Part shown: piece after piece, positions 33,530 to 40,668 of the stretch
Numbering within the stretch: the stretch's first letter is position 1
Layout of the letters: every line of letters starts with the position of its first letter
Assembly (NCBI GenBank): GCA_026706395.1
Contig: JAPOYU010000134.1
Coordinates: 13,176 to 77,175 of the forward strand
Reading direction: 5' to 3'
DNA from: Chloroflexota bacterium
Lineage (GTDB): Bacteria; Chloroflexota; Anaerolineae; Aggregatilineales; Phototrophicaceae
Length of the DNA stretch: 64,000 nucleotides
Translations under genes and position numbers: made by a program
Notes under the pieces: model-generated
What the model was told of the DNA's origin: nothing
The model's database searches: none
What the model saw: the letters and a program-made list of their open reading frames with translations, nothing else

Positions 33530-35449
33530 TCAGGCATCTTCAATTGTGATCGTGTCAAGCGGCAACATCTCTGGAACATCGCCAGGATTGCCGTCCCAGG
33601 GAAGCCGGTCGTCGGTGCCCGCGCTGTACAGGATCAGCATGAGACGATATGTTCCTGGCGGTACGTGAGAGACATCTATCGCATATTGCCGCAACTCTCC
33701 TTCAGCCACTAGCGGCAGGTCTAACTGGGCGATGTTGCGCCAGTCTTCGCTAATCAGTTGATACGACATGTTGTAGTCTTTCGGGTTGAAATCCCGCTTA
33801 GGCGTCCACCTGCCGATAAAGATTACTGCGTTCGCGTCTGAGCTGAAGCCCGCCTTATAGAAATCATAGTCGATAAGTTCGGTTTGGTAGCGCGTAGGAT
33901 TCGCTGGCGAATGACAATCGAGCAGATCCCAGGAATAGTAATGGATGATAGTATTCAAGCCAAGCGACTGTTCTACGCAGAAGCGGTAATTCAGACCGCG
34001 TATTGCCTCAGCGGCTTTGGACAAGTCTTCCGCCTGTGCAAGTGGTCTTTGATAAATGTGCCAGACTGTCGGGGAATGCAGCACATGATGTTGAAGTAGT
34101 TCGACAAGCTCGCCCGTGTCTTGCGGGAGCGCGATCTGGATCCCGTGTTGAGAAAAATAGTGCTGGCGCTGCGAGACTTTCGTAGTGAAGTCCGTTACAG
34201 TCACTGGTAGGAGAGAGTGATGATAAATTTCAATGAAGGGATAACTCAGGATATAGGGTTTGTGCGTCTGTTCTTGAGCCAATCGGGATAAGGCTTGGGT
34301 GGGCGGAAGCCAAAACGATGCGGCACGATAAGCTACGATATTCCACCAATTGGCGGTCTGCTGGAAAGTATAACCCGAGAGCAACCAAAGCAATGCCAAA
34401 AGCCCGAGCCAACGTTTCCATCTGAAAAGCGCGTACAGACTCGCGGCAGCGCAAAGGACAAGGAGTATCCACCCGTCTAGTTGATGCCTCATCGTAGTAG
34501 GAGTTATTAAGTGAGTGTATTCACCCAAGAACGCTATTGTGACCAAGAATAGCGCAGGTAGAGTGAACCATGGCTGATAGCGGATCAGCCCCTGTCTTAT
34601 GCCCACGATTAACCCGGCAGCGGTCAATATCAATAGCGGCAAGGGCTGATTGTTCAGCATAACATTGAGCCAGAGATTGACTGCTACGACACCGCTTGTC
34701 ACATTATCAAGTAGATAGCTGCTAGCTGTAGTGTAATCAGACAAGGCGAGCGCGACGATCGGCAGACAGATGACAATAGCTATCACAACGGCTAGCCCAA
34801 CCTTCAGCCAACGGCGGTTTTTTGGCGCAAAAATCAGATGATAAAGGCCAAGGGAAAACAGTAGAGTGGCGGAAAAAAGATGCGTCATCACAAGCGCAAA
34901 GACGGCTGCTCCGAGCGAGACGAGGTCTCTGTTACTAGGAGCATCTCTACGATGAACGAGGCGGAGATAGTGCCAGACGGTAACACAGGACAACAGTACG
35001 AATAACGTGTATGGGCGCGCGAGCGCGATATAGAAATTGAAAAACGCGTTGCTCACTACAATGAGTACGGCGAACAAGCCGGCAACCGGGGCAATAAAAT
35101 CCCGCGCCAGGCTATAGACAAGCGCCACTTGCAGAAGCGAAAGAAATACACCAAGAACACGCAGTATGGCAACATCGGGGGATGTCAGTTTGCTCCATGC
35201 GGTCAACAAAATGTAAAACCCAGGCATATGAGACGAATGCGCCTGCACATGTCGTTGTAGAAAATCGGCAAGATTCTCCCGGTCGGCAATAGCTGTGGTA
35301 CTTATAGTCACCCACTCATCAAAGGATGGTGGCACCAGGTCAGTTTGATATAGGGTCATGGATGAAACGAAGAGCAAGATAGGAATCACACACAGCCAAT
35401 GGCTGAAAATCCCCTGTTTTTTGCTAGCGCTTGCGCCGGAATCCGTCAT
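33530..35449 (-). CDS. GT39-like membrane glycosyltransferase 4, coupled to proA
   Basis: A 639-residue paralogue with Asp44-Glu45 in VPPSFDEWVTIS and the shared C-terminal soluble domain (VPPGTYRLMLILYSAGTDDR). The open frame runs on to 35605 inside proA, but the ATG at 35449 overlaps the proA stop codon as ATGA and gives an N-terminus (ASKKQGIFSHWL) that matches the paralogues, so this is the start. The 4-nt overlap implies translation coupled to proA. GT3 and GT4 look like a recent tandem duplication. Confidence 0.82.
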   Translation of the reverse strand: MTDSGASASKKQGIFSHWLCVIPILLFVSSMTLYQTDLVPPSFDEWVTISTTAIADRENLADFLQRHVQAHSSHMPGFYILLTAWSKLTSPDVAILRVLGVFLSLLQVALVYSLARDFIAPVAGLFAVLIVVSNAFFNFYIALARPYTLFVLLSCVTVWHYLRLVHRRDAPSNRDLVSLGAAVFALVMTHLFSATLLFSLGLYHLIFAPKNRRWLKVGLAVVIAIVICLPIVALALSDYTTASSYLLDNVTSGVVAVNLWLNVMLNNQPLPLLILTAAGLIVGIRQGLIRYQPWFTLPALFLVTIAFLGEYTHLITPTTMRHQLDGWILLVLCAAASLYALFRWKRWLGLLALLWLLSGYTFQQTANWWNIVAYRAASFWLPPTQALSRLAQEQTHKPYILSYPFIEIYHHSLLPVTVTDFTTKVSQRQHYFSQHGIQIALPQDTGELVELLQHHVLHSPTVWHIYQRPLAQAEDLSKAAEAIRGLNYRFCVEQSLGLNTIIHYYSWDLLDCHSPANPTRYQTELIDYDFYKAGFSSDANAVIFIGRWTPKRDFNPKDYNMSYQLISEDWRNIAQLDLPLVAEGELRQYAIDVSHVPPGTYRLMLILYSAGTDDRLPWDGNPGDVPEMLPLDTITIEDA

Positions 35450-36720
35450 GGGCGCGGAGTATAATCGCCTTTGACGATCCACTTGTAAGTCGTCAGTTCT
35501 TCTAGCGCCATCGGACCGCGCGCATGCAGTTTCTGCGTGCTGATCGCCACTTCGGCGCCCATGCCCATAGCGCTGCCGTCGGTGAAGCGCGTGCTGGCGT
35601 TCCAATATACGGCTGCGGAATCGACTTCGTTGAGGAAGCGCTCGGCGTTTGCCTTGGTCTCGGTCAGGATGCTGTCGGAATGTTGGGTACCATGCCGGGC
35701 GACATGCGCGATCGCTTCATCGACATCGTCCACCACTTTTAAGTTGAGCGTCAGGTTATACCACTCGGTATCGAAGTCGGTATCGCCCGCCGGCACGACC
35801 CGCTCGTCAGCGCCGACAATGTCATAAGCGCGCTGCTCGGCGTGGAATTTGACACCGGCTTGGCCCAGAACCTCCACCACTTGCGGCAGCAATTCCTCGG
35901 CAACTGCTTCGTGCACGAGCAAGGTCTCCATCGAATTGCATACGGCGGGGCGCTGAGTCTTGGCATTATCTAAAACCGGGATCGCTTTTTCCAGGCGGGC
36001 GCTTTCATCGACGAAGATATGACAGACGCCGATGCCGCCCGTGATGACGGGGATGCTACTATTCTCGCGACAGAAGGTATGCAGTCCGTTGCCGCCGCGC
36101 GGGATGATCATGTCGATGTACTCGTACAGGCGCAGCATCTCGCTGACGTAGCGGCGATCGGTGCTGCTGATGTATTGAATGGCATCGGCGGGAAAGCCGT
36201 GTGAAGCGAGGACATCTTGCAGGGCTTCGGTGAGCTTCAGATTGCTGTTGAGGACGTCGGAACCGCCGCGCAGGATGACGGCGTTGCTCGTCTTGAGCGC
36301 CAGAATCGAAATGTCCACCGTGACATTCGGGCGAGACTCATAGATGGCGCCCAGAACGCCGAGCGGTGTCCGCCGTTTGATGAGCTGCAAGCCGTTGTCC
36401 AGTGTGGAATCCAGCAGGATTTCGCCGACCGGATCGGGCAATTCGGCCACTTTGCGCACATCGGCGATGATGCCCGCCATGCGCTGCTCCAGGGCGATGC
36501 GATCGCGGATCCAGATTGGGTCGATGCCGTTTTGCGTCGCCAGATCTAGGTCAAGCTGGTTCGCCCCCAGGATCTCGCCGGTACGGGCCTCCAGCGCATC
36601 GGCGATCGCCCTTATCACGCTGTTCTTTTCGGCCGTGGATTTCCGCGCAAGTTCGGCAGCGGCGGCGCGCGCTCGCACCCCCATCTGCTGCAGGTCGATT
36701 GCTTCCGCTACAAGTTCCAT
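35446..36720 (-). CDS. proA: Gamma-glutamyl phosphate reductase
   Basis: Second step of proline synthesis: reduces gamma-glutamyl phosphate to glutamate semialdehyde with NADPH. The 424-residue product has the family blocks RRTPLGVLGAIYESRPNVTVD, NAVILRGGSD, MIIPRGGNGLHTF and the catalytic Cys in NAKTQRPAVCNSMETLL. The C-terminus has VYWNASTRFTDGSAMGMGAEVAIS. It is separated from proB by the Uma2-type gene and is followed by GT4 with an ATGA overlap. Confidence 0.96.
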   Translation of the reverse strand: MELVAEAIDLQQMGVRARAAAAELARKSTAEKNSVIRAIADALEARTGEILGANQLDLDLATQNGIDPIWIRDRIALEQRMAGIIADVRKVAELPDPVGEILLDSTLDNGLQLIKRRTPLGVLGAIYESRPNVTVDISILALKTSNAVILRGGSDVLNSNLKLTEALQDVLASHGFPADAIQYISSTDRRYVSEMLRLYEYIDMIIPRGGNGLHTFCRENSSIPVITGGIGVCHIFVDESARLEKAIPVLDNAKTQRPAVCNSMETLLVHEAVAEELLPQVVEVLGQAGVKFHAEQRAYDIVGADERVVPAGDTDFDTEWYNLTLNLKVVDDVDEAIAHVARHGTQHSDSILTETKANAERFLNEVDSAAVYWNASTRFTDGSAMGMGAEVAISTQKLHARGPMALEELTTYKWIVKGDYTPRP

Positions 36721-36857
36721 CGCTTGCCTTCTTTCGGCTCGCTGCGTCGCTTATGAGATTTACACTATATGGCGCTAAATTGCAACGGCTTGAGCGACGA
36801 ATGCCAATTGTGCCAATGAAATGTCACTCTGGGGCTCAGGGACCTTGGTGGTTGGGA

Positions 36858-37469
36858 CTAGCTGGTCGTGGGTGGAAAAAGTTCTCGCACTGGCAGCTTA
36901 AAGCCTGGCAGGACTTCCTCGCCGGATAATGCGCCGTCGATGCCGATGACTTCGACTTCAATTGCGCCGTCTTCGGTCAGGCGGCAGATTTCAATCCCCT
37001 TTTGGTCCGGAATCACAATCCAAACCAGCTGCGTACCGTTGCGAAGATAAATCGCCGCCTTCTCCCGCAGTTGCCTAAGCGTGTTGCTTGGCGACATGAT
37101 TTCCACAGCGAGATCGGGCATGAAACCGGCGAAAGTCTGCGGCAATGGTTGAGGCATTCTGTCTTTACTGACGAATGCGACATCGGGCGCGAGGAGCGTG
37201 TAGTGGTCCTGTGGCGGAGAAAAGCCGCCTTCAGTGCCAACATATCCTAAGTCATGCCGCTTCAAGTAGTCTCGAATCTCTCCTGATATCTCGGATGCAA
37301 GCCAATAGTGCAAAAGATTAGCCGGCGACATTTCGATTAATTCTCCGGTGATTAGCTCGTAGTTCTTGTCCGCGTTGCCGGGCTGGCGCTGCAATTCCCA
37401 GATGTCGTCGACAGTATAGAGGCGCTTTTTCACTTCCACGGCGATAATCGTCCTCATCTCTTCTGCCAT
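36858..37469 (-). CDS. Uma2-family (DUF820) putative endonuclease
   Basis: A 203-residue protein with the PD-(D/E)XK-like fold of the Uma2/DUF820 family. The expected order is visible: YTVDDIWELQ, YELITGELIEMSPA, LLAPDVAFVSKDRMP with the PD motif, then FMPDLAVEIMSPSNT and the helix LREKAAIYLRNGTQLVWIV. Families of these genes expand in Cyanobacteria and Chloroflexota; their biological role is unresolved. It lies 52 nt after proB and 137 nt before proA on the same strand, so it interrupts the proline pair. Starts at 37469 or 37457 are equally possible. Confidence 0.87.
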   Translation of the reverse strand: MAEEMRTIIAVEVKKRLYTVDDIWELQRQPGNADKNYELITGELIEMSPANLLHYWLASEISGEIRDYLKRHDLGYVGTEGGFSPPQDHYTLLAPDVAFVSKDRMPQPLPQTFAGFMPDLAVEIMSPSNTLRQLREKAAIYLRNGTQLVWIVIPDQKGIEICRLTEDGAIEVEVIGIDGALSGEEVLPGFKLPVRELFPPTTS

Positions 37470-37520
37470 GAGTCTAACATAGTTTGATTGATATTTGGAT
37501 TTTGTGAAGGCGGGGCGCAG

Positions 37521-38615
37521 TTAAAGCAGCACCAGATTGTTGCGGTGCAGCACGGCATCGCCATAGCTGTAGCCGAGGATGTCGACGATGTTCTGGGACT
37601 TCTGGCCACAGATCTTGCGCAGGTCTTCGCTGTTGTAATTGCTCAAGCCCTGGGCGATCTCGCTGCCGTCCGGCGACAGCACTGCCAGCTTCGCGCCCCG
37701 TTCAAATTCGCCGCGCACCTCGCGTATGCCAACCGGCAGAAGGCTCGCGCCGCCTTTCTGCAGCACTCGGGCGGCGCCCGTGTCAACTGCCAGGGAGCCT
37801 TGCGCGCGATCCGTCAGCAGCCAGCGCTTGCGACTGTCCGACCGGTTGCGCTCCGGCTCAATATGTGTGCCAATCTTCTCGCCAGCGGCAATGCGGTTGA
37901 GGGCTTGATGCTCGCTCCCACTGGCGATTATGGTTTTGATGCCGCTGCGGCTGGCGATCTGCGCCGCCTGGACTTTGGTCGCCATACCGCCCGTGCCAAT
38001 GCTGCTGCCGGCGCCACCCGCCAGCTTGAACAGGTTGTCGGAGATCTGAGTGACGTTCTGGATCAGCGCCGCCTCGGGGTTCTTGCGCGGGTCATCGGTG
38101 AAGATGCCCGGTTGATCTGTGAGGATGATCAACAGGTCAGCGTCAACCACGCTGGCGACCAAAGCGGAGAGGTTGTCATTGTCTCCAACGCGGATTTCGT
38201 CGGTGGCGATGGTGTCGTTCTCATTGACGATGGGGATGATTTTCTGCTCCAGCAGCGTATCCAGCGTGTCCCGGGCATTGAGGTAGCGCACGCGATGACT
38301 GAGGTCGTCGCGGGTTAGCAGGATCTGCGCTACATTGATGGAGAAAATGTCGAATAGATCTTGATAGACATGCATCAAGCGGCTTTGGCCGACGGCGCTG
38401 AGCATCTGCTTGGCCGGTACTGACTTGCCGAGATCGGGAAAGTCAAGGCGCTCGCGGCCGGCGGTCTGCGCGCCGGATGAGACGACGATGACTTCGCGGC
38501 CATCGCCATGCAGAGCGGCGACCTGCTGCACCAGCTCGAGCATACGCTGGCGGTTCAGTCGCGCTGTGCCTTTGGTCAGCACACTGGTGCCCAATTTTAG
38601 AACGATTCTTCGCAT
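37521..38615 (-). CDS. proB: Glutamate 5-kinase
   Basis: First step of proline synthesis: phosphorylates glutamate with ATP. The 364-residue product has the amino acid kinase domain (KLGTSVLTKG, VSSGAQTAG, NENDTIATDEIRVGDNDNLSALVA, LTDQPGIFTDDP, GTGGMATKVQAAQIA) and a C-terminal PUA domain (WLLTDRAQGSLAVDTGAARVL). The N-terminus MRRIVLKLGTS is canonical, with AAAGGGA upstream of the ATG. It lies 60 nt downstream of glycerate kinase and heads the proB-uma2-proA series. Confidence 0.96.
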   Translation of the reverse strand: MRRIVLKLGTSVLTKGTARLNRQRMLELVQQVAALHGDGREVIVVSSGAQTAGRERLDFPDLGKSVPAKQMLSAVGQSRLMHVYQDLFDIFSINVAQILLTRDDLSHRVRYLNARDTLDTLLEQKIIPIVNENDTIATDEIRVGDNDNLSALVASVVDADLLIILTDQPGIFTDDPRKNPEAALIQNVTQISDNLFKLAGGAGSSIGTGGMATKVQAAQIASRSGIKTIIASGSEHQALNRIAAGEKIGTHIEPERNRSDSRKRWLLTDRAQGSLAVDTGAARVLQKGGASLLPVGIREVRGEFERGAKLAVLSPDGSEIAQGLSNYNSEDLRKICGQKSQNIVDILGYSYGDAVLHRNNLVLL

Positions 38616-38675
38616 GGATCGTCCCTTTCAGCGGGCATTCTAGGGCAGTTCCGGCTCAGAAAACAGGCGAAACAA

Positions 38676-39836
38676 TCAGGCTCCGCGCTCCCGGCTGTCG
38701 GCGAGTTGCAGTTGCAGCACATAACCCAGACGCAGCGCCGCTCGCCGCAGCAGATCATCGGCGTCAGCCAGCGCCGCCGGCAGGGACATCGGCTTGTCGA
38801 CGATGGAAAAAGCGGCGTGCACGCCGGCTTGATGCAGCAAGGCATCGTCGATGTTCAATCCGCCGACGAGGCCGACGGTCGGAACGCCGTGCTCCGCCGC
38901 CAGTTTCGCCACGCCGAGCGGTCCCTTGCCATCCAGGGTCTGCGCGTCGATCTGGCCTTCGCCGGTTATCACCAACGATGCGCCAGCGAGCTTCTCCAGG
39001 AAACCATTCTTTTCCAGCACCAGGTCAATGCCCGACACCAGCTTGCAATTGAGAAACGCCATCAGCCCGGCCGCGAAGGCGCCTGCCGCGCCGCCTCCTT
39101 TGACATGCCGGACATCGACGCCACCCTGCTGGTACACGGTCGTGAAACAATGTTCCAGGTTGCGCTCAAGCTGCTCAACCATGGCGGCGTCTGCGCCTTT
39201 CTGCGGTCCGAAGATACGCGCCGCGCCCTTCTCGCCCAAGGTAGGGTTCTCAACGTCGGAGGCGATGATGATGTCTACATCTGCCCAGCGCGCGTCAAGA
39301 CCGCCCCCGTCAATTGTGGCGATATCCGCCAGTCCAGCGCCGCCGGCTGCAATAGACTTGCCGGACGCATCCAGCGCCTGGAGGCCAAGCGCTTGCAAGC
39401 AGCCCATGCCGCCGTCAACGGTGGCGCTGCCGCCCAAGCCAAGGATGATCCGCTCGACGCCGCGCTCTAGGGCGTCCGCCATCAGTTGACCGGTGCCGTA
39501 AGTGGTCGCGCGCAGCGGGTCCAACTCTGACGGGGATAAAAGCTCCAAACCCGAAGCAAGCGACATTTCAATAACCGCAGTCTTACCCGCGTCAATGAGC
39601 CCGTAATCGGCGGAAATAGGCCGACTCAAAGGATCGAGCGCCGGCACGGTTATCCGTTCCCCGCCGCTGGCGAGGAAGGCATCCAGCGTACCGTTGCCGC
39701 CGTCCGCTATCGGCAACTGCTCGATGTCCGCGTCCAGCCCGGACTCATGCAAACCTCGTGCGATGGCGGCGCAGGCTCGAGCGGCGGTCAGGCTTTGTTT
39801 GAAGGCGCCGGTGGCTACAAGTATCTTCAAGGGCAT
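38676..39836 (-). CDS. Glycerate kinase (GarK/GlxK type)
   Basis: Phosphorylates glycerate using ATP, probably at the 2-position as in GarK/GlxK. The 386-residue product shows the family blocks GAFKQSLTAARACAAIARGL, PIADGGNGTLDAFLASGG, IEMSLASGLELL, ILGLGGSATVDGGMGCLQALG and ITGEGQIDAQTLDGKGPLGVAKLA. It starts a minus-strand series with proB and is divergent from the KDPG-aldolase-like gene across a 150-nt intergenic region. KDPG/KHG or tartronate-linked sugar acid breakdown would link the two; this is inference. Confidence 0.93.
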   Translation of the reverse strand: MPLKILVATGAFKQSLTAARACAAIARGLHESGLDADIEQLPIADGGNGTLDAFLASGGERITVPALDPLSRPISADYGLIDAGKTAVIEMSLASGLELLSPSELDPLRATTYGTGQLMADALERGVERIILGLGGSATVDGGMGCLQALGLQALDASGKSIAAGGAGLADIATIDGGGLDARWADVDIIIASDVENPTLGEKGAARIFGPQKGADAAMVEQLERNLEHCFTTVYQQGGVDVRHVKGGGAAGAFAAGLMAFLNCKLVSGIDLVLEKNGFLEKLAGASLVITGEGQIDAQTLDGKGPLGVAKLAAEHGVPTVGLVGGLNIDDALLHQAGVHAAFSIVDKPMSLPAALADADDLLRRAALRLGYVLQLQLADSRERGA

Positions 39837-39989
39837 GGCTCCGTCTCGCCCTCGCTCGCCGCATGCGCCTGGTCAGGCAGTCGTGGGCTTATCGTTCATT
39901 GGCAAATCTCACACCCGCCACTATCATACTTTTACCGAAGCAAGAATGTAAGGCGTACGCGCTGACAAAAACGGCGGGGTGAAAGTGAA

Positions 39990-40646
39990 TTGGCAGTGTA
40001 TTGCGAAGACGCGTTGAACATCATCAAATCCAGTGGGATCGTTGCCGGCATGCGGGGTGCGTTCCCGCCGGAGGTTGCGCTGCGGGTCAGCGGAGTGCTC
40101 ATGCAGGAAGGCATTAATGTCTTCGAGATGATGATGAATTCGGAGTCGCCGATCGCGGCGATGCAGGCGGTCAAAGCGGAATACGGCGACGATGCCTGCG
40201 TGGGCATGGGCACGGCGCTCACTATCAACTCGGCCAAAGCAGCGCTGGACGCCGGCGCCGATTTCGTTGTGTCGCCGGCTTTTCAGCCCGATGTGGTCGA
40301 GGTCGTAATGGAACGCGGCGTCCTGATGGGTCCGGGCGTCGCCACGCCGTCGGAAGCTGTCGCGGCTTGGGACATGGGCGTGCCGCTGCTGAAACTCTTT
40401 CCCATTGGCGCGCTGGGAATCGATTACTTCGAGGCGATGTTCGGTCCGCTTAAGCACATGACCTTCATGTGCAACGGCGCGATTAATGACCAGAACGCGC
40501 GGGCCTTCCTGGGGGCGGGCGCGGTCGCTTGCGGGATGGGTGGCTGGCTTGTCGGCGACGGGACCTGGTCGAAGTCGCGGCTGCGCAGCCGGGCGCGGAT
40601 CCTGGTGAACGCCGTACGGAGCGCGCGGGGTGGCGTTGAGACGTGA
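39990..40646 (+). CDS. KDPG/KHG aldolase-family protein
   Basis: A class I aldolase of 218 residues that should cleave a 2-keto-3-deoxy sugar acid phosphate or 4-hydroxy-2-oxoglutarate to pyruvate. The Schiff-base Lys135 is in PLLKLFPI and the Glu is in NVFEMMMNSES. The Arg that usually follows in the LRT stretch of Eda is replaced (MMMNSES), which is common in non-canonical members. The start is TTG 39990 (or GTG 39996), with GGGGTG upstream. The next gene begins 22 nt after its stop codon. Confidence 0.85.
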   Translation: MAVYCEDALNIIKSSGIVAGMRGAFPPEVALRVSGVLMQEGINVFEMMMNSESPIAAMQAVKAEYGDDACVGMGTALTINSAKAALDAGADFVVSPAFQPDVVEVVMERGVLMGPGVATPSEAVAAWDMGVPLLKLFPIGALGIDYFEAMFGPLKHMTFMCNGAINDQNARAFLGAGAVACGMGGWLVGDGTWSKSRLRSRARILVNAVRSARGGVET

Positions 40647-40668
40647 CCGAAAGTCTGCCGGCTGTGCT

